Shown here one piece after another: positions 51,201 to 63,200 of a DNA stretch of 64,000 nucleotides; position 1 is the first letter of the stretch; every line of letters starts with the position of its first letter. Source of the DNA: Eutreptiella sp. 'Long Island Sound 2002' (lineage: Eukaryota > Euglenozoa > Euglenophyceae > Eutreptiales > Eutreptiaceae); NCBI GenBank assembly GCA_964036045.1, contig OZ038381.1:127169708-127233707 (forward strand). Direction: 5' to 3'. The translations under genes and the position numbers were made by a program. Under the pieces are notes generated by a model. It did not search any database and was not told the origin of the DNA. It worked only from the letters and a program-made list of their open reading frames with translations.

Positions 51201-54200
51201 GTAGGAGAGGGTGATGCCCACATGTCCGCCTACGGGTCTCAGAAACGAGCCAGGGATGAACAAGGGGACCAGTCTTTTCCTCCCTCAGGAGACGCATGAA
51301 CCGCGCACACCCCTGCCACAATCCCCTGAGCCCCTACGCACAGCCATGTCAGTGTTTTCCCCCGCTGCACTCTCTAGATTCCCCGTTCCCCTGCAGGATG
51401 TCATCACTGCGCCACGATGGTCTGCCAGAGACTACGATTCGCTGGGTGCAATGCTTCTTTCGTGCTATACCATAACAAACTGCCCAGACAGGTGGGACTT
51501 CGTCCTGGCGTACGTGGTAGGTTGGCACGCTGCAATTCGCATATGGCTGTCTATTTTCGTACTTACTAAGTTTTCATTGCGCATCATCACGATCCCTGTG
51601 TTTGTGGTTTGCCGCTGCTCATGCCTACAGGAGACTCCTGCAATACCACCCGTGCTACCTGCCCCTCGGCCGGTGAGGGAGACAGTGCAACGTGACAGCC
51701 CGAGCCAACAGGACGGCATCAGAGTAGGAGAATCAAAGAGTACGGCCAAGGAGGCACCGCCTACGTCCCAGCCCGGCAACGCAGGTAATACATGCGCCAG
51801 TGCACCGCCCCCCACACACAGACATGTACGGTATGATACCCTCACGTATTCCTCTTTGAACATCGGCGGCGTTGACCTCACTCCCAACCGATTATGTCAC
51901 GTGCTACAAGGGTTTTCCCCCCTACCACATGTGCTTGCGCTGCAAGAGTTCAGACCCAGTCAGAACACACACGGGACGGACATGCGTCGCGTCGCCCTGT
52001 ACTGGGGATATCATCTGATCTACGGCTCCCCCACATCCAAAGATGGCGTGGCGGTCTTGATACACACATCCCTGACGCCCAAATGCCCAACCCACACCGT
52101 CCAGATACCGGGATGCCTCATCTCTGTCACGACCCCCTCACCCCGCCAGTGCGAGTGGCGTCCTTCTACGGCCCACATACCATGCGGAGGAAGAGACCTT
52201 GTGAGCCTGCGCTGGACCAACTTCTCCGCGAGAACAGCCTGATCATGGGAGACTTCAACGCAGTTACCCTGGCAGCACATACCACTGCGTTAAAACCAAA
52301 CTTCTGGCCTTGGCTTATTACCCGTGAACGTTCCGGGGCCGCCACTGATTTGTTACTTCCCTACTCCCAGTCAGTCCTGTTCACCCGTGTCCGTAGATAC
52401 GGAGGAACAAAAAGCTACATTGACCGAGCCTACGGCTCACGAGCCTTTTGCGCCCTGTTCAAACCCACCAATGCATCGGTCCTGGATTTTTCTGCAGTAC
52501 ACGGAGCGCAGGACCATGACCCCGGTGTCATCCACACAACCCCGTGGGCAACCCCGCACCAAACCCCACCGCGTTGTGCACGCTGGAACAGACGTGACGT
52601 ACAGACCTTCCGAAGACATATAAGCCAGTTGTGTGCCGACCAACCGAGTCCTGCCACCATCTCGGATACGGAACATGCATATGAGCAACGGACACACCGT
52701 ATGCTCCAGGTGATGCAGTGCGTCAACGACTCCAAGCCTGACACCCCGCATTGGCCACACGACGTTACAGACTGGGCTTCCCTCGTGTGCCAGCTTGCAA
52801 AACAAGCTAAAAGGCGATCTAAAGTTTTTTATTGCAGGATCAAACACACGCTGCTCACCCCCCCAGCGCAGTCCTCACTCCCTGTGCCGTCCCGGAAAAT
52901 CCAGCGCATTTTGCAACGCAACACCCCATGGTCCGCCGACGCTGCCCACATCATCCCCCAGCACCCCCAGTTAGGCGACCCCCCCCCTCAGTGTCTGAGC
53001 TGCGAACCCTGGCCCGGTGAGCCAGAAAAAAGTCCCCTGGACCAGACGGGGTTCCCCCCTACCTCTTGTCCATCCTACCCGATAGAGAGTTTGCCATAGT
53101 ACACGCATGCATAACACTCTGCTACCTACACGGACACATACCACATGCCTGGCTGACATCAGAGACACTATGCCTCTTCAAAGGCAAAGGAGCATGGCAG
53201 GACCCGGACCGCTGGCGCCCGATCGCCATGAGCAATTCCATATATAGACTGCTCATGCGGTGGGTCTACCGCACCCTCTACCCCCTCATCTCCCCCCTCC
53301 TACACCCCCGCCAGTTTGGCGGCCGACAGGGCACCTCCCCGGCCCACGCCACACAAACATTTCTCCGGGACTTAGACCAGTTAGACAACATAGAGAGTAT
53401 CTTGGCGTTTGACGTTGACCATGCGTTTGACAGCCCACCAAAAGCCCTGATTTGCCAGGTGCTGGGACGTCTTGGTACCCCGGTCCGGTTGCTGCAGTTA
53501 ATTACACAGGCACTGGAACATGGCACCACGTACATCCGCGGTTCGCAGTCACCCCCTTTTGGGACGACACATGGCGTCAAACAGGGGTGCCCCCTATCCT
53601 GTTTCTTGTTTGTGATTGTTTTTGACATCCCCCTCCGCCACCTCACTGCCCAAGGCATCAGTTTTTCGCCCTATGTGGACGACATAGCCGCGCCTGCACG
53701 TGCCAACTGCAGCCACAAAGTAGCAGATGCTATACAGGAGGCCCTCTCCATGATCGGGTGCCAAATCAAAGTTATATAAAGTGAAGCCCTCCCCCTAGTG
53801 CGGCCCCCGCCCCCTCCCCCATCCCTGCCCCAATACCTCATGCCACCGCTGCCTGTGCAGACCTGCGGATCATCGCCGTGGCGGACACGCCCCAGTCCCG
53901 TGCCAGCAGAGTGGGCGAACAACCGGTCGCATCGCTTTGCAGGTGTTTCCCACCTCATGCATCTAGGGCAACCCCTGCCGGCGTTTCTCGACATCAAGGC
54001 CGCCTACCGCCTCATAATGCACGAGTTGCGCGCGCAACTACAAGAACTGCATGCACACCCCATCCAGACCCTTGACCGCATCCTGCTGGTCAACACCATG
54101 GTCGTCCCCCGCCTGCTCTATCGCACCGAATGCTTGCCACTGAGTAACTGCCAGCTGACAGACATCAATGACTGCCTGCAACGTTTTGTACTCGGGGTTG

Positions 54201-57200
54201 CCGGACTGCCACCACTCGTGGCGCGCAAGACGCTGCACACGCATCGCTGGCACGGATTGGGGCTCGCACATTTTCCCACCCTGCACCCCACCAGAGTCCT
54301 TGACTCCTTGCACTGCAACTACAGCTTAGAGGAGTTCAGTGTCCGTGCCAAAAAACCCCTGGCACCATATCAGCAGTTCATGTCTGCAGTCAACAAACTT
54401 GGCCCCCCAAGAGGAGACTCTCCTACCCCGTTGCCGGTGGTTTGGCAAGCCAAAAAGACCATCCGCGCTGCTGACGAAGTAGTCTCTGTGGCCGGACTAC
54501 AAGTCTACATCCTGCCCACCACACATGCCCCTGAGGCGGTATACACCGACGGTAGCAAACTGGGAGACCCCCCCTCCTCTGGCGCGGCGGCAGTCCTCCG
54601 CGATGGCCGAGTCGCAGTCTGCAGGGTACCCGGGGCGCCTAATTCCTACAAGGCGGAGCTAGTTGGCATCCTTCTGGGATCACACTTCTCTGCAGAGAGG
54701 GAGAAATTGTGTCTGGACTGCCAGGGTGCTATTCTCTCGTCACAGGGCAGTAAGCCACCGCTTCGCCAAGCCCATTGGGTCAGGCAAGTGCGATCTTCAC
54801 TCCAACAAAAAGTACAATCTCTTGAATGGGTGGAAGGCAACATAGGGCACCAGTACAATGAACTGTCTGACCACTACGCTAAAGTGGGCACCCTGCTCCC
54901 CCCCCCCCGCCACCCGCACCTCACCGTGGGATGTCATCCGTCAAGGAGAAATCCGCCCCCCCCCCACAAGATATGGACACACGACCTGATCCCCTCCCAC
55001 CTACACGAACACTTCCACCCGGTCTCGTGGAGGCCTCTCAAACGACACCGCCTCACGTGGCACAAGTGGCTATTTGGGTTGCAATCCAGGGAGGGCTTCA
55101 GCCACTATGCCACATATTGGCGCGACGAATCCTCCCGCGTGCCCTGCGCGCACTGTGGAGCCAGGCACAATGACAGCGTGCATGGTGTCTTGGCACACTG
55201 CTCACCCACACACCCCCTAATGGCGGCTTGGCTGTCCGCTTGGCCGACCCGCTCTTTGCTAGCCAATTGGCGCTCCACTGCCACCCGCCGTGACCTCCGA
55301 ATCATCGGCCGCCTAGCTATACCACGTACACTGTACCGATACCTCGCCCTGCATCATGGTGGTCTGCGTGCAGCCAGAGTAGCAGTGGGTAAATTCCACC
55401 AAAATGCGGTAAATGCTGTCAATGCCTCGCTCGAGAGCGCTGTGCCACGCCCATCCAACCGACCATGCCCCTTCCGCCCCGAAGGCTGGCACTGACCCGT
55501 CGCTCCCCCTCCCACTCCCCTGTGTGCCATTGTCCCCCCCTGCACCTCTACTCCATTGTGTACGCAGGAGCGGACATCACTGACGGCGACCCGAACGGCC
55601 CGTTACCGATGCGTGCACCCTAATCTAAGTGGCGAATGCCAGCAGGGCCTTTACTTACACATCCAGGAAACACTACGGTCCCATGTCTGGCGATATTCCT
55701 TCCACGGTTGTCTGTGCTCCGCGGTCCCTTGATGCAAACTGGTGCCCCTACCCTTCGGCAGCGACAGGAGTCTGCATCCTGCCCCCCCCCCCTTGAAACA
55801 CCGGCGGTTGTGAGGTGCGCCCAGCGGACCCAACGCTCTGCCCACAGTCTGTACCGGGTATTGTCATCTGTGCGACCCCCCCCTGAGCCGCGACTGGCGC
55901 ACAAAGCAGCCATGCACCTTGACACAGCACGTATGGGACACACACACGCCTCGGCACACTCGCACCCTGGCGCAGTGCGTGAAAGGGACCAATGCTCAGC
56001 CTGTGGCCCTGTACCTGGTACCCGCACCAAGTGCAACCAGTTCTCTGATTTCCTCAACCCCCATTGTATGTATTGATTTGTATGCCGGAAGCCTGCCCCA
56101 CTAAGACTGAAGTGATGAGGCGTGCTCCAGCGGCCCGCTATGTGTATGACTGGCCCTAGTAACCGGCAGTTGCCAGCCCACCCAGTACCTCTATTTCTCA
56201 TCACCCCCGGGTGCTCGGAAGGAGCGAATACTCGTGGAGATGCCGCCTTTGTACACCCCACTAAGTGCATGGTTCCACGACTGCAGACCCATAAGCGCCT
56301 GACCCCTGACCCCTAACCTGGGGTTGTGGGTGACCATTGTATGATGGGCTGGCCTCGTGAGGACAATCAGTTGTGACACCCAACATTGTTTGCCAAAAAC
56401 AAAAAATCACAAGTGGCCCACAAATGGGCCCAGTGGCTACATGGCCCCTGCCATCTAGGGGGTCCCCGATGCTTTAGAGCAGGGGGCAAAATCTGTAGAA
56501 GGCCCGGAACTGGCCCAAAAGTTCTGAAAGCAAGTTCTTTTTTGTGTTTGAGGTTCTAGAACCTAGTTTAAAAAAATGCTGTTTTTCTAGGTTCCGAAAC
56601 CTAGTAAAAGTTTTTATTTTCTAGGTTCTGAAACCTAGTAAAAAAAAATTTTTTACTAGGTTCCCGATACCTAGTAAAAACTAGTGAACCCATTAAAGTG
56701 TTACCCAGTAGGAAATTTTTTGAAAAAAATTTTAACTAGGTTTTACTACAGACCCGTAGGCAGCTGGGGTGGGGTGGGTGGGGGTTCGGTGTTCTGCGAC
56801 CAGTGTCGAGCCGACGCCTGTTGTGTAACAAACTTGTTGATCCACTTGCTCTGTGCCCGTTGGCAGTGGGAGGAAAAGCAGCTTTTGTGGGCGAGGTCAT
56901 TAGGATACATCTGAGAAGAACAAGTGTCAAAATTTTCTCATGCAGTGAGACATTTCTGGGCCTTTGGTGCAAGGATGTAGAGGCCGTACTTAATGGCCTA
57001 GTCCTTGAGCCCCGCTTCCGGATCTCCCTGCGCCACAGAGCATCACCATATTTTTGATGGTGCCAGAGACAGTGATCCATCTACTACATCCACTATTGAT
57101 TGTAAGGTCCGCCAAGCGGTTGCTTTGACTCCACCAGTTGTCTCTCTATGGCAGGGGTGGGGGAAAATTGGCTTGCGCGGGGGGGGGGTCGTTGGAGCCC

Positions 57201-60200
57201 CTTTTCCGGACCCCCCCCCCCCCCCTCCTTGGCTCCCGTGACGGGGCCTTCAAAAAGGTCATAGATGGTGGTAAATAAAGTTGAACTTCCATTGAGGGGG
57301 GGGGGGGGGGCAGCAGTGGTGGTATTTATGTCCGGTCAATTCCGGCTACATCCCATAGCACAAAAAAAAATTGAGGAGATGTAGCGCCCCACCTTGGCCT
57401 CCTGCTGCCACAGACGACTGAGAGGCGGAAGTCAATGACGACACATCAGAGGAATCGGAATCAGAACTTGAGGTGTCATTGCTTGAGTCAGAGCTAGTGT
57501 TGGAGTCCGATTCAGATGCAGAGCTGGACGCGGAGCATGTGGAAGGGGCTGAAGTGGTAGGATGTGATGAAGGAGCATAGTTGGGATCAGCCAATTCCGA
57601 AGCAACGTCGCGTCTTTCTGAGGAACACTCTGGACAAAACCAGGAAGAATCAGGGATGCAGGCAACAGGGGGGACACAACATTGTTGATGATAGCCCACA
57701 GTGGTACTATGGTCACCATCACAGAGCAAGATATCATTCCCCTCGGATGTCTCTCCGCTCAAACAGATTGCGCAGACAATATCCGAGCCATCAGAGTCCG
57801 GTTCATTTTCCAGGACATCTTGCACATGGGCCATTTCAGCACTCTCCACAGGCAAGCCTTTAGCCTCCCTAATAATTTGAATGTAGTTGTACACCCGCTG
57901 CACCAACTCAGGTTTTGGGCCATTGCTACACAACCCCTGGTTCATGAGTACTCGCTTCAAATTACTAACAGTGCACTGTCCATTGATCCCCAATGAACCA
58001 CGCAACTGTCGCAAGAGGCGTTCCACGTCAGCCAAAACACCAGGAGTCACCTGTCCGCAACGCCGCTTTAACCGAGCCTCACTCTTCAAAAACTCAAGGC
58101 TGCGGCGATGTGCAAACCACTTCTCAATCTGTGCCACTTTGGAGACATTTCCCAAAGCAGTTTGGGCCACATCTTCCATCTGTTTCTCCGTGGGATGCTG
58201 TGTAACACGGTACAGATTTTTACAGTGCACAGAGGGAGGGTCAACCTTCAACACAGGGACACCCTTTTTTTGCCTTTCCTCCTCCACAGAATCAGGTGAC
58301 ATGAAATTCCCATCTTCAGCATAGATGGGGTCATTCAGAAAACCACAGACTGCATCGTTGGAGATCGACAAATCAGAGCATGTTTGGAATGAGGGCGGAC
58401 AGTTTTTCCCCACCTGCAACCTTCAGGATGCGATCCAGCGCACCTGTGGGTGTGATGTCGAGTTCTGTGCTGACGGAGTGCACATGCATGGAGAGAACAG
58501 ACATGGAATGCAAGATGGAATCTGTGGGTTGTGCAATGGGGCCAACCACAGGCACAATAGTGGGGGCAGCACTGGGGGGTACACGCGGGGCACGTTGTGA
58601 AGGGGGGCTTTGGGACAAGGCACCAAATTGCTCCATAAGTGAGCAGGGTCTCGGAGCGGAAGTTGGAGGGTGGGATGATGTTGGAGACTGGTCCGAACTT
58701 TGAGATGATGGCGTGAAAAAGTTTTTAATGATGATGTGGGGGCGGGGTGCTGAAGTTGGGGTATGGGGTACGGATGAGGAGTGTGTGGAGGAACTTTGGG
58801 ATGCGGGCGTAAAAAAATCTGTGATGGTAGCCCGCTTTGACTTGGCTGGTGTCTTGGGGGTTTCCTGGCTGTGGGTTTCCTCGGGACTGTCGGAAGAAAA
58901 GGTTGCTTGTTTTTCAACAATTTGCTGGAGCAAAATGTCACATTGCGTACTCCAATGCACATCACACATGGGGGCTGGGAGGGATCGCACACGTGCACGC
59001 TTGGCTTTCACAAGGGGGCAGTCGCGCAACAAATGATCAACCGGTACCAACTGCTTCACAGCACGCGGACAGTCTGCTTTTTTTTGGGCATCCATAACTT
59101 CTGTTTTCAAACTGTCCAAAAACTGTGCTGAAGTACATCTGTTATCAACAAGATGTTTGGCAACTCTCTGAGTGAGTTTCCACCTGTCCTGAACAATCTG
59201 ATTTCTCCCGTTCAACGGGGTGGTGGAAAACATTTCAAACACAGGTCCATGTTCTGAGTTCCAAAACTCTTCATAAGCGTTGCGAGGAACAGGAAAACAC
59301 TTGAATGGAAGGGGTATGATGCTTGACATTTTCACTGGTAAAATGCAGAAAACCCAGATCTGGTGCGTGAAAAAAGATACTTTTTTTTTTCCCCTTTCCT
59401 TGTGGGTGGGAGTAAGGAAAGGAGAGGTCGCGTCAACCTTTTTAGCCCCCAGGGGAATAGGGGGGGGTCTGAGTGTGTATTTCGCTTAGCCCACTTTATA
59501 AGGGGGTCGGGCATTGCGACTCCTGAGGAGGAGCCCTGGGCGCCCCCAGTCCTCAGTTTTTTCTTTTTCCCCCTCCCCTTCGGATCTGCCACAAGGGTGT
59601 CACACCTGTGAAACATCAAAACCCTAACATCACGGTTGAGCGCACTAGGGAACTGCCCCCTAGGCCCTGCCCGTGCCCCTTTTATACCCCGTAGGGACCG
59701 GCGGGAGTTAGTTCCGGAATTCAGTGAAAAAATGGCAAAAATGGGGGAAAAATTGGGACTTTACCATGGTTTCTGTCACGGGAGCCCCATTGCTAGACCC
59801 CCCCCCCCCCCTCCTTCGGGGGGCTCCCGTGACCCCCCCCCCGCGCAAGCCAATTTTCCCCTTGCCCAGCAGGTGTAGGCAGCAGAAAACATCTCCGTGT
59901 GGCATTTACCTCAGGTTGCGCATGCCCCCAGCCCCCCCTCCCCACAAACACACAAACATTTTCTGAGGTATGGTCCAGCGCACAGTGCGTGAATTACTTG
60001 CACATGGCTGAGTTTTTGCTGGTGCTTGGACCCTGGCTGCACACCACACTTAGCAATGGCCACCCCAAATGCTCAACTGCACATATCAGTGCATGTCAGT
60101 GCTCGGTCACGGTGCCGGGTCACATGGTCAGTGCCAGGTTCGCCAGCAGAAAAATCTTAGCATTGTGGTGGGCCAATCCTACCTCCCCCATGGCTGTGGC

Positions 60201-63200
60201 CGCAATGGGCGCTCACACTGACGCCAGCTCTGCCTTCTGGCTCCACCGGTGGTCAGCAGCCTCCCCGACACCAGCGCAGCAGGGAAGCACCGCGTGGCAA
60301 CGGGTCGCGCGAGGCTGGAGTCCACCAATGATGCAGGGGCAATGGTGCAGTTGTTCCCAGCTGGCAAATGACTTCCGCTCGCCTCCACGGGCCATTCGAC
60401 AATCCTGGCCCCCTCCATATCGAACAAAGGCCCCTTAGCGCAATTGAATGCCTCCGGGGACATCGGTACAATGACCACACTGCGCCGAGTGTCTGCCCTG
60501 CACATGTCCCATGGCCGTCAGGGCTGTCCCAAATCAAAAAATAAACTCTCCCATTTACGGTCTAAGGCCGGTAATATTGGACACAAGCTTGCTTGACATG
60601 AAAATGTCAGCAGTACGCTGTGCTGTGTTGTGGGGAGCCCTTTGGTTGCAGAGCTCAAAACAGCAAGGGGGCAGGGAGGAGGGGCCAACAGGGCTGCGTA
60701 TTAGGAGCCACTTCATTGTGGGACCACAGCCCATTGACGGCAATCAACTGCCATTAATCGTCGGCACCATCAATGACCCATCAGTCATCACCACCAAACA
60801 ATCCCCGCTCACCACCCCGCATCAAACCTGTGCCTGCAAGGCCAACAGAAACCACAAAAACAAGTGCGGAAAAATATTGGATATTGTTTGGGTAGGGCTG
60901 TCGTTTATGTGGCAGACAGGCTTGGGCCAGAACATGCAGTGCACCGGACCATTCGGGGATGGCTGCACAGTCATGTGTACAGCATGCCACAACATGGCAG
61001 GAAGGGATCATGTCCAGCTGTTAGCCCGTTGTCCGGTGGCTGTCAAACGCTGTCCGTTTTCCTCACCTGTGTTTGTCGCCATCGCTCCCTGTCTGCACCC
61101 CAATACCAGCAGCTGCGGCAGCAGGCACACCTACAAATGACCCGAGGGCCCCAGTCAAGGCTCCCGAGAGCAGTTTGAGCCGGAAACTGACGTCGTCCAC
61201 GCCCCCGTGCATGGCCGTGCTCAGCACATGCTTCACGGTGGGATAGAGCCCCATCCGGAGGCCCCCGTTAATGACGTCACACATGGTGCTGGCCACGAGA
61301 CCCGGGGTCCACACGCCCCGCAAGCCCTGCGCAAATGGCCGAGGAGGTGCCACAGGCAGTGCGGTGGTCGCTCACACCTCAGAAGCCCTTTGCGGGGCAG
61401 GCACAGGACCCTTAAGATCGTTTGGGAGGCAAGTGCGTGGACAGAGGAGGGCGTCACAACACACCTCTTCACGAATGATGGTCCGTGCAGCATGTTGAAA
61501 CCCGCAGTAGATTTGCTCCGTGCTGTTGAGAGTGGCCTGGGTCTGCAACCGGACCTGAGGATGGTGCATGCAGTATGAAGGGATTGGAGGGCTGCGCAGT
61601 GCCCAGGGGTCGCAGGCCTGTGCCACGTCTAGGGTTGTGCATTGAAGGATTTGCATTGCTGTACAGTGCGAATTGAGGGGTGCCCAAAGTCTTCACCAGC
61701 ACCAAAAAAATCCCTTCACAGTCCAGAGCCCTCTAAAATCCTTCACAATCCTTCACAGCCCTGGAAATCATTCACATTGCACCTCGGACCCCAACATTTT
61801 TGATTCCACCCAAACACAACAATTGGGCACCAATTTGCGATGCTAAGGGGGAATCTTTGCACTGCGCGCGGCACTGCGCGCGCACTGCGCGCTACTTTTA
61901 GACTATGTTCCCCCCGAAGAGCCCCCAAGCAAACCCCTTGGAAACGCCCTTAGAATTAAGTGACCCAAACTGCCCTAGCTCAAGAAGGTTGCAATCTACC
62001 TTCCCTTCACATAACACACATCATGCACAACTAGAAAAGCCATGAACAGCGCATTAGTCGCCACCCTCAAGAACACACAACTGTCTTTCTGTTCCATTGT
62101 CAACTAAGTACACATGGAGTCCATCTTACATTGGCGATTTACCACCCGTAGTGCATCTTGGTAGTACTCCAAGTGGATGAGCCCATCTCCCGCAATCCCA
62201 ACCACCGTGGCAGGAACTCGCACGCCGTTGGAGCGGGTGTAGAACACCCGATCGCCAAGACTCAAATCCATGAAGAAAGTGTTTCTGAGAAAGGAGGAGG
62301 GGGGTATGAAGTCCTGTAGCATATGTGCAAGCACGGTAGATCAATGTGTGCACACGAGCATTGCGCCTTGCCATGCCTTGGCACAACCATGCTACGCCTT
62401 GCCATGCCTTGACCCAAACGTGCTACGCCTTGCAAAACCTCCGCTGGGGGTCACCATGATGCCCCTAGGGGCCCCTAGTATCTCAAAGTATGGGTCTCTA
62501 GTACGGCCAGGCGCCCAAATAGTTGCACTGCGCGCACACTGCGCTTAAGGCTCCCCCTAAGGCCCCTTCGACCGCTTTGGGGCAACATTCCATGGTACCA
62601 CTGTTCTACGCAACTGGGCCTAAGTCACACCTCGCGCCCGCACCGCGTGCGAGGCACCCTCTTAGGGCACTGTATGGTGCTGTACCCTTTTGTCAACCCA
62701 TCAGGCTTCACAGTCCAGCAACCCCTTCGCATTGTTCAGCCCTCCAAACCCTTCATATTGCACAGCCCTCCAAACATGTGCAGCCTTCCCAATTGTGCAC
62801 ATTGGATCCAATCCACCAAACCATAAACATTGCACAGTTCTAAAAAAAAAAAAGAGCCCACAACACAGCCCTTCAAAACACGTTGCAGAGCTCTCGGCCG
62901 ACCCTGTTCTGCCAGTTTATTGGTCCCATCACGCTCCCTGCCAAATCAAGTGCGAGGGCACCCATTGAATCCGAACCAAGCACCCAACACGTTCCCGTGG
63001 GGCAGGATGTAGAGTGCATACGGTCTATTTGTTTACTCATCTGTTTCACGTCCTTTTGTTTAACAACATAACACACCTAGGGTAGTTGCCGGCCACTAAG
63101 CACCACCTGCAGTTCCTGCCAAATGATGTTCTGATGCTTGTGCTGGGGCACGCAAGCCACAAAATTGCACCATGATTCTTCGCTGCATCCCGCCTCATAT

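Larger units (their letters stand above)
48308..56402 (+). mobile_element. LINE-B: full-length, decayed non-LTR retrotransposon
   Basis: Bounded by 17-bp target duplications (48291-48307 and 56403-56419). Order: 5' UTR, ORF1 in several broken frames, endonuclease, reverse transcriptase, RNase H, CCHC zinc motif, 3' UTR of 0.9 kb ending CAAAAACAAAA. Several frameshifts and one TAA show that it is dead. It lacks any AlkB domain, unlike LINE-A. It lies antisense within intron 3 of the carrier gene. Confidence 0.9.
57152..59868 (-). mobile_element. 2.7-kb inverted-repeat element encoding a PHD-finger protein
   Basis: The left end (57152-57190) has CAGGGGTGG then GGGAAAATTGGCTTGCGCGG and a G run. 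The right end (59839-59868) has the inverted CCGCGCAAGCCAATTTTCCC and ends CTTGCCCAG. Subterminal GGCTCCCGTGAC copies lie at 57231 and 59822 with the inverse at 59778. The CAGGGGTG-like tip recalls hAT elements, but no transposase is recognised and I cannot find an 8-bp target duplication. It sits in intron 3 of the carrier gene, same strand. Confidence 0.62.
45599..61130 (-). other. 15.5-kb intron 3 of the carrier gene
   Basis: GT at 61130-61129 and AG at 45600-45599. It holds unassigned frames at 46.8-48.2 kb, LINE-B on the opposite strand, an A/T-rich palindromic tract, and the PHD-finger inverted-repeat element on the same strand. The other introns are 82 bp to 1.8 kb. Confidence 0.85.

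Noticed and set aside
61860-61895. GCACTGCGCGC repeats
   Set aside because: Resembles the 24-bp palindrome in composition only; no symmetry and no shared core.
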